Below, piece after piece: positions 18,787 to 28,747 of a stretch of DNA of 64,000 nucleotides. Position numbers and translations under genes: made by a program. This stretch comes from Leptospira idonii. Lineage in GTDB: Bacteria > Spirochaetota > Leptospiria > Leptospirales > Leptospiraceae. Below the pieces are notes generated by a model. The model was given only the letters and a program-made list of their open reading frames with translations, did no database searches and was not told the DNA's origin. Position 1 is the first letter of the stretch, and every line of letters begins with the position of its first letter. Location of the stretch: contig NZ_RQHW01000033.1 in the NCBI RefSeq assembly GCF_004770995.1, positions 62,001 through 126,000 of the forward strand, given 5' to 3'.

Positions 18787-19031
18787 AAAAACAATAATTT
18801 ATTTTTAGAGCTGTTCCATCGAACATTTCGTACTCTAAGCCTTGCGGGAAACTACTAGAGTTATATAGTGAATCTTGGTAACCGGCACATATAACGGGTG
18901 GTATATGGTTAGGGATATCTAGCAATCTTTGAAAGTCATTGAAAATTAATCCTTTTTGGGGGTTTCTGCTTTACACCCCATCCTCTTTTTTTCCACTGAA
19001 GATTAAGTTAAAATCAATTCGGTTGTATTAT

Positions 19032-22000
19032 ATGAAAAAGAGCCAATATTTTATTTCCTTATTTCTACTTGCTGCACTTCTTCATTGTCGTGCTGCTAGC
19101 GAGGCAGCCGACCAGTTGCTTTTCGGAGCTTCCGAATCCGTGGATAAATCTCCTGCGGGAGTGACTGTGACTTCCACAACGGGAGGATATTCCGTATCCG
19201 AAAATCCTGCTTTGGGAACTTTGGAAGTAACCCTGAAATTGGATCGGGAACCAGTGAAGGAAGTGACTCTTCCGATCAGTATCGACAATAAAAACCTTGC
19301 TACTGTTTCTCCTAAATCTCTTACTTTTTCAACTTCCGATTGGAACAAACCGCAAAGCATCGTTATTTCCGGAATCAATAACTACCAAGTGGATGGAAAT
19401 AGGGACACTATTTTAGTCATTGGAAATGCGGTGAGTCAAGATGCACTTTATAATAATCTAATTACTCCTAATCGTCCAGTAACTGTCATTGATGATGATA
19501 CTCATAGCGTGGTGGTTTCTCCTCGAACCGGTTTGAGAACCAAAGAAAACTTAGCGGCTACGGATAGAAATGCTACTTTTACCGTTGTATTAGGGAGTGC
19601 GCCGTCCGGGACAGTGACTATCGCTTCTATCACCAGTGACGATACTACAGAGGGAACAGTGTCACCTACAAATCTTACGTTTACTCCCTCTAATTTTTAT
19701 ATCCCTCAAACGGTAACGATCACCGGTGTCGATGATAATGTGTTAGATGGAAACATCAATTATAACATCGTATTAAGCAATGCTACTAGCACCGATGTTG
19801 CGGATGTGTATCATAATCTTGCGGTTCCTTCCGTTCCCGTTGTAAATATTGATGATGAATTGCCTGGTATCGTAGTCACTCCAACTACTTTGAGTTTCAA
19901 TGAAGGTGCGGCTGTGGGTGCTGCCAATCGATTTACTGTGGTGCTTACGAATCCTCCTGTCGGCAATGTAACGATTCCTGTTGCCATCGCTTCCACTCCT
20001 GCTGCTGCTGCCACTAGAGCGACTGTCAGTACTGCCTTACTTACTTTTACACCTGCAAACTATAATACTCCTCAAACGGTCACTGTGACTCCTACAAACA
20101 ATTCCGTTGCGGATGGGAATATTTCGTTTGTAGTCGAATTGGGAATTTCGACAGGTTACGGCGGGGAAAATCCTCCCGATGTAACAGTTACCGTCATTGA
20201 TGACGATACGCCCGGAGTGGAAGTGGTTCAGTTGAATCAATCAATCGTTGAGCATACGTTACAGTCTGGATATTTCAGGTTGAGATTGAATTCGCAACCG
20301 ACCCATGACGTTACCATTCCGATCAATGACACTTACGATCCTAAAAACGTAGGACACAGACAAGGGAGCGCTAGCGCTTCCTCGGTTACTTTTACTCCTA
20401 TGAATTGGAATACTTACCAAGATGTGACGGTCACTCCTGTGAACGACGATGTGGCGGACGGTGACTTCCAGTGGATCATTGAACTCAAAAACTGTACCAG
20501 TACGGATCCCAAATACAACGGATTAACTCCTACTCCGAACATTACAGTGAATGAATCGGATAATGACGTCGCAGGATTCAATATTGTTGCCAATAATTTA
20601 ATGAATTTAGGAACTTCTAATGTTCTTACCGCTAAGTCCGCAAGTGCTGTTACAGGGTTCGCGACGGACGACAGCGCTAGGTTAGATCCTCAGTTATATT
20701 CTAAATGGACGATAAGATTGAGATCAGAGCCACGCGCCACTGTGAATTTGACCCTGTCCGTGAATTCCACTCATAATGATGGAGTTTTGAATACTACCTC
20801 CCTTACTTTCACTACCACCACTTGGAACACTCCTCAGACAGTTTACGTAACGGGAGCTTCCAACGGAGCGAATGAAGGAAATCTGGACTACACAGTGAAT
20901 GTCGCAGTCAGTGGCGATGATCTTTATGGGAATGGAACATACGGATATAGGGATGCAACTCAAGTCGCACGTCCTTCCTTTACGATCTATAGTTGCGATA
21001 ACGATGTCGCTAATCTGATTGTGGGATGCAGAAGATCGGGAAGTTTTGCTACTTCGGAAGGGGGTGGAACCGCTACCTTTCATCTCATCACTCAATCAGC
21101 TCCCGGTTCCAATGTTTCTGTGGGAGCTACTTCCGGTAATACGAACGAAGGTACGATTTCCTATAGTCCCGCAGTCATCACTTCCGGCAATTGGAATAGC
21201 ATGGAGGCTGCAGGAACCAATAGAATTGAAGCGACAGGTGTGAATGATATAACTCCCACACCGGATGGAAATGTCACTTATTCTATTGTTCTCGGTGCGT
21301 CTACGGGAGGTTTGAGTTTTACTCCGCCTAGCATGAGTATTGTGAATATAGATGATGACCAAGTTCTTGAAATAGGAAACGTGTCGGGAAATACTTCGGA
21401 AGATGGTACAACTGCTACATTTGGCGTTAGGCTAAGAATTCAGCCTTCTTCCGATGTGACATTTACGATCGCTTGTAAATCAGGCAGCACTGAATGTGCA
21501 AGTTTGAATAAATCGTCACTCACTTTTACCAATGCCAATTGGAATACTTATCAGATAGTTACAGTTACAGGAAAGGACGATTCTAGGGCGGATGCGGCTC
21601 AACCGAGTTGTGTTAGCTTTGGTGCGATTACAAGTTCGGACGCAGTGTTCAATGAGTATCAACCTCCGGAAAGCTGTCCTTTGGACAATTTGGATAATGA
21701 CAAGTTAATGTTTATCACGACTAACGATTACAATCCGAATTTTAATTCCGGTATGACTGTGGCAGACGGATTTTGCGGAACAGATCCTGCCGCTCCCAGC
21801 AATTGGGGATCGGCTACTTTTAAGGCTTTGATAGCCGATACTGCAACCAGAGTCGCTACTACTACGGGAACGGATGCAACCGGACAAGTAGCTTGGATAT
21901 TGGCAGCAAACAAGGATTATTATCTGAAAACGGGCGGTTCCGGACCTTACACGAGTAAAGTGTTTACTACAAATGCAAATAAATTATTTACATTCGGTTC

Positions 22001-22232
22001 CTTAACTACACCTTTTAGTGCTTCCGGTGGAGATACTTTCTGGACTGGATTGAATTCTGATTGGACTTCCTCTACAAATAATTGTACCAATTGGACTCAG
22101 AATGGAAATTCCGGAGCGCCGCATTTGACAAATATAGGAATTGGTGGCGCAACAGGAACAGCTTCCATCAATAATGGAACGAGTGACTGTGACGTTGCAA
22201 CTACACGAAAACTCATCTGCGTTCAGCAGTAA
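19032..22232 (+). CDS. giant lipoprotein: seven Calx-beta-like modules plus DUF1554
   Basis: Start set at ATG 19032, which gives MKKSQYFISLFLLAALLHC, a signal peptide with lipobox LLHC; the frame is open 31 codons further upstream. The 1066-aa product has about seven tandem modules of roughly 100-130 residues. Each shows a serine/threonine-rich SLTFT..NWNTPQ(T/S)V strand, a DGN or DGD turn and an IDDD-type boundary, as in Calx-beta/surface adhesin repeats. The last 170 residues are a DUF1554 domain (VADGFCGTDP, FWTGLNSDWT, CTNWTQNG, RKLICVQQ), a C-type-lectin-like fold abundant in Leptospira lipoproteins. Probably surface-exposed and adhesive. It leads into the OmpA-type and barrel genes. Confidence 0.86.
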   Translation: MKKSQYFISLFLLAALLHCRAASEAADQLLFGASESVDKSPAGVTVTSTTGGYSVSENPALGTLEVTLKLDREPVKEVTLPISIDNKNLATVSPKSLTFSTSDWNKPQSIVISGINNYQVDGNRDTILVIGNAVSQDALYNNLITPNRPVTVIDDDTHSVVVSPRTGLRTKENLAATDRNATFTVVLGSAPSGTVTIASITSDDTTEGTVSPTNLTFTPSNFYIPQTVTITGVDDNVLDGNINYNIVLSNATSTDVADVYHNLAVPSVPVVNIDDELPGIVVTPTTLSFNEGAAVGAANRFTVVLTNPPVGNVTIPVAIASTPAAAATRATVSTALLTFTPANYNTPQTVTVTPTNNSVADGNISFVVELGISTGYGGENPPDVTVTVIDDDTPGVEVVQLNQSIVEHTLQSGYFRLRLNSQPTHDVTIPINDTYDPKNVGHRQGSASASSVTFTPMNWNTYQDVTVTPVNDDVADGDFQWIIELKNCTSTDPKYNGLTPTPNITVNESDNDVAGFNIVANNLMNLGTSNVLTAKSASAVTGFATDDSARLDPQLYSKWTIRLRSEPRATVNLTLSVNSTHNDGVLNTTSLTFTTTTWNTPQTVYVTGASNGANEGNLDYTVNVAVSGDDLYGNGTYGYRDATQVARPSFTIYSCDNDVANLIVGCRRSGSFATSEGGGTATFHLITQSAPGSNVSVGATSGNTNEGTISYSPAVITSGNWNSMEAAGTNRIEATGVNDITPTPDGNVTYSIVLGASTGGLSFTPPSMSIVNIDDDQVLEIGNVSGNTSEDGTTATFGVRLRIQPSSDVTFTIACKSGSTECASLNKSSLTFTNANWNTYQIVTVTGKDDSRADAAQPSCVSFGAITSSDAVFNEYQPPESCPLDNLDNDKLMFITTNDYNPNFNSGMTVADGFCGTDPAAPSNWGSATFKALIADTATRVATTTGTDATGQVAWILAANKDYYLKTGGSGPYTSKVFTTNANKLFTFGSLTTPFSASGGDTFWTGLNSDWTSSTNNCTNWTQNGNSGAPHLTNIGIGGATGTASINNGTSDCDVATTRKLICVQQ

Positions 22233-22264
22233 CAAGTGTTTGTATGGAATGATGATTTGATTAT

Positions 22265-22993
22265 ATGAAAATTAAAAAGTTAATGAAAATGAATCGATTT
22301 TGTTTCTTGTTTCTATTTCTATTTGTCTCCCATTGTATTTCCGGCGAAAAGCCGGAGTGGGTGAAATCAAAAGCATTTCAAAGGTTTTGTGGTTGTGTTC
22401 CTTTGGATCTGGAGCTCCCTACGGCAGAGCCTGCCTCGGAAAGAGAAAAACTTTTGGGAAGTCTTCCTGTAGGTGCTTTGGATCAAATGGGAACAGAAGA
22501 CTATCTCGAAAAAGTTTATAACGGAATTAAAAACGATTTCGAATATTCAGGAACTCAGTTTGAGAAGGCTGAGGATGGTCTGGTTGCCAAAGGGATCGAA
22601 TTAAAACGAGTTGAAGAAGAAAAAAAACTTAGAGAGATTCTCATCGTAATCGACGGAGACGTAGCGTTCCCATCCGGCAAATCGACGATGACTCCGAAAG
22701 CCAAAACGATGATCGGGAAAATTTCCGATGCTGTGTCTTTGTATCCTGAAACCAAAGTAAAGATAGGCGGTCATACCGACTCCGCAGGTGTATTTGCTAA
22801 AAACTTGAAATTGAGTAAAGATAGAGCTCAGGCAGTGAAGACCGAGATGCAAAGAACCCATCAAATTGCGGAAGAAAGATTCACCGAAGTGGACGGTTAT
22901 GCGGATTTAAGAAAGATCGTAGATACGATGCTTGCCGAACCGAAGAACAGAAGAACCGAAGTAAGGGTCGGAACCGTTCGAATTGTACTGTAA
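22265..22993 (+). CDS. OmpA-family lipoprotein
   Basis: The 242-aa protein has a signal peptide ending at lipobox FVSHC and a C-terminal OmpA peptidoglycan-binding domain (about 120-240) with VAFPSGKSTMTP, GGHTDSAG, NLKLSKDRAQAVK and NRRTEVRV. The Asp and Arg that contact diaminopimelate are present (HTDSAG, NRRTEV). It probably ties the outer membrane to peptidoglycan. It starts 32 bases after the giant lipoprotein and its 3' end lies close to the barrel gene start, so the three are likely co-transcribed. Confidence 0.88.
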   Translation: MKIKKLMKMNRFCFLFLFLFVSHCISGEKPEWVKSKAFQRFCGCVPLDLELPTAEPASEREKLLGSLPVGALDQMGTEDYLEKVYNGIKNDFEYSGTQFEKAEDGLVAKGIELKRVEEEKKLREILIVIDGDVAFPSGKSTMTPKAKTMIGKISDAVSLYPETKVKIGGHTDSAGVFAKNLKLSKDRAQAVKTEMQRTHQIAEERFTEVDGYADLRKIVDTMLAEPKNRRTEVRVGTVRIVL

Positions 22994-23006
22994 GGCGAAT
23001 TTATCT

Positions 23007-24185
23007 ATGAGAATCATTTCCAATCTTTCCTTTTCAATCTTATATTCTTTTTTAATTTTATCTTTCGTTAGTTCTTTGTATGCAGAGGGTCCGAATCCTC
23101 CTTCAGTCGAAATTCCTAAAGCGGATGTGAAAGAAGAACCTACACTTCCTTTTAAACAGCCAATGGATCGATACGAAGGTGTTTATGAGCATCGTTTCCA
23201 AATCAGAACAGGTGCGGGAATCGGAAAATTATCTCCTGCGATCCTGAACGAAACAGGACCGGCGTGGCTTGCGAACTCCATCATGAGACAGGCAAATGAA
23301 CCGAATGCACCGCTTGCCGTTCCTTATAAACAAACGAAAACATTGGATACCATCGGGCAGTTTTGGGATTTTACTTACGGATGGAAAAACAAAATCGAAA
23401 TCCAATTGGCGCAAAACACTACTTTGGGGAAATACGGAAGAGATCAACCGGCTTCGATTGATTTTGTTTCTCCCAGGACGGATCAATACTGGGCTTCCGT
23501 ATTCGAGGGAAATCGGCTTCTGCGTTTTGAAGGAGTGAGCCAGCACTTTCGATTTTCATATACTCATCCATTCACCAAGTGGTTGATGATCGGTCCTTCG
23601 ATCAATATTCATCGTTATACGGAGAAAAATAATATTTCCTACGGTTCCTATTCAACAAGCAGACCTGAGGCGGCCATTCCTAACAAAGCGACCTGGTCGA
23701 TCGGAGGGGATGCGAAGGCGGAATATTATATGAAAGGGATCCTTCCCGGTTTGTATCTTAAGGCGAAAATCAGGGATTGGTGGGAAATTCGTTCCCGTTT
23801 GGAACTCCTCGACAGAAAAGGCGATTTTTCCGTCTTAGGAAGCCAAATCATTCAGGAAAGTTACTCTGACGGTAATGTCGGTTATACGGGAGTCCTTCCC
23901 GCTTATGCAGGACAGGCAAGGGACAAAGGAACTTTATTTATGTTGGAATCTTCCTTTCGTTATTGTCGATTCAGTTTGGACGTAGGACTCATCCGCCAAG
24001 ATATCAAACGAAGTTATTCTTTATATTTGGGAGATACGATCGGGAATGTTCCTAGAAACGATTACTCCGCAAGAAGTGTCCAGGTCGGTTTTACGGAAAT
24101 GTCTCAATCCACCAAACATACTGTCACCGAGATTTATATCGCTCCCGGTGTCTCTTTTCATTATGATTCAGAAGGCGTTTATTAA
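23007..24185 (+). CDS. outer-membrane beta-barrel protein
   Basis: Start placed at ATG 23007 (MRIISNLSFSILYSF), giving a signal peptide with a SLYA/EG cleavage site; the longer frame from 22983 overlaps the OmpA-type gene. The 392-aa product has alternating amphipathic strands with aromatic ends (FRFSYTHPF, WSIGGDAKAEYYM, LYLKAKIRDWWEIRSRLEL, FRYCRFSLDVGLI) and finishes on a strand. No porin family was recognised by name. The upstream OmpA lipoprotein suggests a joint envelope complex. Confidence 0.7.
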   Translation: MRIISNLSFSILYSFLILSFVSSLYAEGPNPPSVEIPKADVKEEPTLPFKQPMDRYEGVYEHRFQIRTGAGIGKLSPAILNETGPAWLANSIMRQANEPNAPLAVPYKQTKTLDTIGQFWDFTYGWKNKIEIQLAQNTTLGKYGRDQPASIDFVSPRTDQYWASVFEGNRLLRFEGVSQHFRFSYTHPFTKWLMIGPSINIHRYTEKNNISYGSYSTSRPEAAIPNKATWSIGGDAKAEYYMKGILPGLYLKAKIRDWWEIRSRLELLDRKGDFSVLGSQIIQESYSDGNVGYTGVLPAYAGQARDKGTLFMLESSFRYCRFSLDVGLIRQDIKRSYSLYLGDTIGNVPRNDYSARSVQVGFTEMSQSTKHTVTEIYIAPGVSFHYDSEGVY

Positions 24186-24207
24186 ACCGATTATTATTTA
24201 ATCGGTT
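24185..24207. terminator. bidirectional hairpin between convergent genes
   Basis: aaccgatta (24185-24193) pairs with taatcggtt (24199-24207) around TTATT. It overlaps both stop codons, of the barrel gene and of the giant lipoprotein on the other strand. Confidence 0.6.
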
Positions 24208-27200
24208 ATTGTTCTACACAGTAAAGTCGCGCAGTGAGAAGCGTGCATCCTGCATTATTGTCATTCAATGCGGCTGTCCCTGTAGATGTGGATGAACCCA
24301 TTGTGGCAGTAGGCCCTAATATAAAGTTAACGAAATTGTCGCAGTTGTTTCCAAGCACCCAAGGACTGCCGCTAGGATTGATTCCTGTCAAAACGTTTGT
24401 CGCCGCCGTTGAAGAGATCGAGTGACGGAGAGGGAATGTGAATTCTCTTTGCGAATTGGTTTCTCCGATCGGAGTCACCATATCGGTTCTTACATAAAGA
24501 GTATTCGCAGCTAACGGCCAGTCTATGGAAGGATTTCTTGCAGAACCGTAGACAAGTGCTTTGTAGGTTCCTGTTGTCGGTTTTTGGCCGTCCGAGTTGC
24601 AGGAGCTATCGAATCCTGCAATGTTGACCGAAACCAAAACGGGTGTGTTTGTCAGATAAATTCTTTTGACTGCAGGTTGCTCTGCACAGTATAACTTCGA
24701 TGAAGTGGCACAGGTATTTGCTCCGTTGGCGAAGGCGGTGCTACTGTTGGATCCTGCTGTTCCCGATCGTGCATAACTTGCTCCGTCATTCGTCGTCCAA
24801 CCTGAGCAACTGAAGCCGCTTTCGTTCATATTGCCCGATCCGTCCATATCGATTCCCGTAAAAACATTGGCTCCGGATATTCCGATCGAATTTACAAAAG
24901 TTCCGCTGGTCCAACCTAATCCTGCACCGGACTGAGTGGTTCCTATCAAGGTCGTACCATCTGTACGGTAGTAGTCCCACCCTTTTAATAGAACCCAGTC
25001 GGTAGTTCCGTTTCTTCCTCCCCCCATACGCACTGCTTTATAATTGGAGCCGTAATAAGGTCTAGCAAGATCGTTATTACATAAGGAATCCGCATTTGCA
25101 GTGGACATTAACCCGTCCGTAGCAGTTTCAGAAACGAAAACCCTGAGCACAGGAGAGGAGATGGTAAGGGTCTTCGTTGCAACGGAAGAGGAACCGTAAT
25201 TTGTTTTGCAGGCGACCATACTTACTGTTCGGGAACTTGCATGCAGATAGTTGGCCGAGGGACTTCCAATCATACAGCCGCCGGAAGAATCACAAGCAGG
25301 AGTTGTTCCATTGTCCGTCAGACAAATCGTTGCGGTTGAAGTCGTGGAACTGAGCACAAAATTAGAGTTAGGTAATGTTGCCGAAGCAGGAAGGAAATTG
25401 ACATTCCCCAGTTTAAATACCGGATCGGATACCGTAAAATTGAATAAGGAAGTCCCCGCCGTAGAAGCACTGTAATTCGACTTACATCCTACGACTCTTA
25501 GGTTGTGGTATCCTCCCGAACCTGCTACCGGCATGGAAACACCGCTTCCATAGGAGTATGTTCCTGCAGCGGCTAAGTTTTCGCAATCGGGAGCAGATGC
25601 ATCGATTCTGAAATAGAGGGCAGCACCTGTGGTTGATGTGCTCCATGTGGATACAAGGTCGTTCGAAAAACCTCCGTCAGATGCGGGGGAAACTCTGGAT
25701 GGAGTGGCCACTTGCAGATTGCTGGTTTTGGAAACCACTGCAGAAGGAGAAGTCAATGCAGCACATCCGATCGCTCTTATGTTTTGATTTCTGGCAGTAA
25801 TGGAAATAGGTCCGGAGTATTCTGTCGCACTGACCCCTGTGCAGTCAGGGTTGACACCGTCGGTTCTATAATAGATATGAGAAGAACCTGTCGCAGTCAA
25901 AGCAGTCGTATAATCGTTGTAAGCGACAGTATTCGGGTCAGGAGTGAATGTGACCGTTCCTACGGATCCACTGATCACTACCGATTGAGAGACTACGGAA
26001 GATTGCGTATAATCCGTACTGCAAGATCTTGCTCTGAAATCGCTGCTGGTTGCTATCGGAACGGAAGTAGAATAAACTGTTGTTCCTGATGCGCAATAAC
26101 CTCCCGTAGAGAGAGCAGTTCCTCCGTTTGTGGAAGAACATTCCGGATCACTTCCTATCTTATAACAGAGAGTTTGCGTAGAGGGAGGAAGATTCGCTGT
26201 CACAGTGATTGTATTTCCCAGCCCCGTCGGCCCGGAAAGAGTAGGGGAAGGAACGGTTCCCGTAATTGTGTAAGTTCCGGTGAACAGATCCGAGTCCGTA
26301 TAACCCGCCTTACAACTGATTGCTTTCACAATATAATTTGCCGTATTCAAAGGGATGGTTACCGAACCTGTAGGCGAGCCGCAATTGGGATCTGCAGGAC
26401 TCGCTCCGTGAGTGACATGAGTGCTCACTCCCGAAGTTGTGTTCGAAAAAGAAATGGTTTGTGCTGTCTGATAAACGCCCGGCGTAAGGGAAGGAGAAGG
26501 AGTTCCCGCTTTCAATGTATAAGAAGCCGAAGTGGATAGATTTGAATCTAAAAAATCGGTTTTGCAGGCGATCGCTTTGATCGTATTGTTTGTGTTAGAT
26601 GTAATGGAAACGGAAGACCCTACTGTTCCGGTTGCACAAGTGGGAGCCGCTTGGCTGCCGTCTCCTAATGTGTAACGAATCGTGGCGCCGGGGGTCGTGC
26701 TGGACAGGGTGATCGTTTGATCATTTGCATAAATTCCTGATTCCAAACCTGGATTTGCGGAAAATGCAGGAGCATTCACCTGGCCATTGATCGTGAAACC
26801 TGCACTGGTTACGGATGAACTCGTCCAAAGAGGAGTATCTTTGCAGGCAATGGCTTGGATCGTCATACTTGCATTCACCGAAATCGGATTAGGTGACGTA
26901 GGGCTTAGGCAATCCGGGGTTGTTCCGTTAGTAGTGTAATGTATGTTCGTTCCTGGGGGGCTTCCTGCACCGGGAGAAACCGTTACCGATTGAGTCCCCG
27001 GATAAGCTCCTGCAGGAAGCGAAAAAACGGGGATAGGCAATGTTCCCGTCATAACATAAGTTCCGGAGACCACAGAAGAAGAGGAATAATTCGTTTTACA
27101 TGCAATCGCATATACATCGTTCGTTGTTTCCGCACCTGTGAGATTCAAAACAATCGGAGAAGGAGAATCTGAACAGGATGCCGCAGAACCTAGGTTATAG

Positions 27201-28513
27201 TGGATCACTGCTCCTGTGCTGGAAGAAGAAGCGGATACGGAAATTCCGTTTTGGTAGGTTCCTGCAACGGGAGACAATAACGGGTTTGCCGCAGTGAATC
27301 GATAGGTTTGGGATACGATCGAGGAATCCGTCCAGGTAGGTCTGCAGGCAATCGCTTTGATGCGAGTGTCGTCTATCGACAAGGGAATCGGATAGGAATA
27401 CAAAGTGGAGCTGGAGCAATCCGGATCCGAAGGGGTGCTTCCGTCCGTTGTCATTATGTATCTAATGCTAGCACCTGATGTAGGTGTGGATAAAGTCAAG
27501 GATTGATCATTGTAAAAAGTTCCACCTAATACGCTGAAGCTTGTTTGTGCTACCGTGCCGGTGATTTCATAATAAGCATCCACTACGGAAGATTTTGTAT
27601 AACCTGCCAAACAAGAGATCGCTCTTACTGTGGAAGAGGAAGCGATAGAGACAGGGCTTCCTGAAGGGCTGGAACAGTTCGGCAAACTTCCATCCAATGT
27701 GTAATGCACTGCAGTTCCTAGAGGAGATCCGGGAGGGTTGATATCGAGTGAAATTGCGGAAGGATAATTTCCTGCCGGCAAACTAAATGTAGGTGTTCCT
27801 AGGAGTCCGTTCGTAACCGTATATTCTCCTCTTTGCACGGAAGAGGATCTACCTTCTTTGCAGGCGATCGCACGTAAATCGTAAGCTTCGATCGTAGGAG
27901 GGGCGGAAGGTCCTGCCAGATTTACGGAACCCGAATAAATTGTTCCATTGCTTCCCGAACAATCCGGAGGATTTCCATCTAATGAATAGTAGATGACTGC
28001 ACCTGAAGTCGTTGTAGTGATTTGAACGGACAATGCCGAATAATATTCGCTTTGAGGAGGGGAATAAACGGGAGCGGCTACATAGATCGCATCTCCACAC
28101 TGAACTCCCACGGTAGTAATGTTGTTTGCGTTGATTTGTCCTTCCGAAGCAGTGACTTCACATACTTGTGCAGGTTCACTCGGCTGAACTAAAATGGTAA
28201 CTTTGTATGAAGTTAAATCTTGATGTAGTCCCGGAAAACGAAAACTTCCGTTCGAATCCGCTTCAAATGTTTCATATACTAAGTTGGATTCGGTTGTTTT
28301 GCGGGTTTCCAGTTGAAGAGTCAGTTTTTTACCGACTAAGTTTGTGACTTCTCCGCCGATCGCATAACGATCCCAACCTAAAAATTGTTTCAAAAAATTG
28401 GTAAGGGAATAAAATTCCAAAGGAGACCGTTTCAGTCTCAATCCGCTGCAAGTTTGAAAGGATAAAACTAAAAAGAGTAGTAGATATCCGTGTTTTGCAC
28501 GTATTTTCACCAT
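24206..28513 (-). CDS. giant lipoprotein: about eleven cysteine-paired chitobiase-C-like modules plus two DUF1554 domains
   Basis: The 1435-aa protein begins with a signal peptide ending at lipobox SFQTC and an N-terminal carboxypeptidase-regulatory-like domain (about 45-140). About eleven modules of 70-95 residues follow. Each has the pattern P-F-S-x-AGxY, (A/T)xIHYTxDGxxPDC, then AIACK..Y..SSVVS, as in the chitobiase/beta-hexosaminidase C-terminal repeat (CHB_HEX_C_1). Nearly every module carries one Cys after PD and one in AIACK, an apparent internal disulfide pair. The last 300 residues are two DUF1554 domains (LCNNDLARP then FSCSGWTTND; SCNSDGQKP then LGNNCDNFV). Exported, probably surface-anchored, possibly adhesin or carbohydrate-binding. 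Convergent with the barrel gene. Confidence 0.85.
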   Translation of the reverse strand: MVKIRAKHGYLLLFLVLSFQTCSGLRLKRSPLEFYSLTNFLKQFLGWDRYAIGGEVTNLVGKKLTLQLETRKTTESNLVYETFEADSNGSFRFPGLHQDLTSYKVTILVQPSEPAQVCEVTASEGQINANNITTVGVQCGDAIYVAAPVYSPPQSEYYSALSVQITTTTSGAVIYYSLDGNPPDCSGSNGTIYSGSVNLAGPSAPPTIEAYDLRAIACKEGRSSSVQRGEYTVTNGLLGTPTFSLPAGNYPSAISLDINPPGSPLGTAVHYTLDGSLPNCSSPSGSPVSIASSSTVRAISCLAGYTKSSVVDAYYEITGTVAQTSFSVLGGTFYNDQSLTLSTPTSGASIRYIMTTDGSTPSDPDCSSSTLYSYPIPLSIDDTRIKAIACRPTWTDSSIVSQTYRFTAANPLLSPVAGTYQNGISVSASSSSTGAVIHYNLGSAASCSDSPSPIVLNLTGAETTNDVYAIACKTNYSSSSVVSGTYVMTGTLPIPVFSLPAGAYPGTQSVTVSPGAGSPPGTNIHYTTNGTTPDCLSPTSPNPISVNASMTIQAIACKDTPLWTSSSVTSAGFTINGQVNAPAFSANPGLESGIYANDQTITLSSTTPGATIRYTLGDGSQAAPTCATGTVGSSVSITSNTNNTIKAIACKTDFLDSNLSTSASYTLKAGTPSPSLTPGVYQTAQTISFSNTTSGVSTHVTHGASPADPNCGSPTGSVTIPLNTANYIVKAISCKAGYTDSDLFTGTYTITGTVPSPTLSGPTGLGNTITVTANLPPSTQTLCYKIGSDPECSSTNGGTALSTGGYCASGTTVYSTSVPIATSSDFRARSCSTDYTQSSVVSQSVVISGSVGTVTFTPDPNTVAYNDYTTALTATGSSHIYYRTDGVNPDCTGVSATEYSGPISITARNQNIRAIGCAALTSPSAVVSKTSNLQVATPSRVSPASDGGFSNDLVSTWSTSTTGAALYFRIDASAPDCENLAAAGTYSYGSGVSMPVAGSGGYHNLRVVGCKSNYSASTAGTSLFNFTVSDPVFKLGNVNFLPASATLPNSNFVLSSTTSTATICLTDNGTTPACDSSGGCMIGSPSANYLHASSRTVSMVACKTNYGSSSVATKTLTISSPVLRVFVSETATDGLMSTANADSLCNNDLARPYYGSNYKAVRMGGGRNGTTDWVLLKGWDYYRTDGTTLIGTTQSGAGLGWTSGTFVNSIGISGANVFTGIDMDGSGNMNESGFSCSGWTTNDGASYARSGTAGSNSSTAFANGANTCATSSKLYCAEQPAVKRIYLTNTPVLVSVNIAGFDSSCNSDGQKPTTGTYKALVYGSARNPSIDWPLAANTLYVRTDMVTPIGETNSQREFTFPLRHSISSTAATNVLTGINPSGSPWVLGNNCDNFVNFILGPTATMGSSTSTGTAALNDNNAGCTLLTARLYCVEQ

Positions 28514-28747
28514 CTATATACTATGAAATTCGAATCGGGTCTAGGGTCAAATTTTTATTTCCAGAATGATTCTAAATCAAAAAAATACTTCGCATTTATG
28601 CTGTTAATCGGTTTGTCAATAAATATTATATTGATGAAGTTTGTGGTAACAATGTAGCATATATGTCTATAAATGTTCCCATTCTTACGATTCTCTTGTA
28701 GGGGAAAACTTTACTTTCTCTCTCGACAATTTTCGGAGAGTTAGAAA

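Noticed and set aside
18939..19031. Longer reading frame upstream of the Calx-beta-like lipoprotein.
   Set aside because: Starting there would place 31 residues before the signal peptide and hide the lipobox; ATG 19032 is favoured.
25712..26539. Long open frames on the plus strand inside the giant lipoprotein gene.
   Set aside because: They are Arg/Ser-rich antisense shadows of the repetitive minus-strand gene, with no Shine-Dalgarno or recognisable domain.
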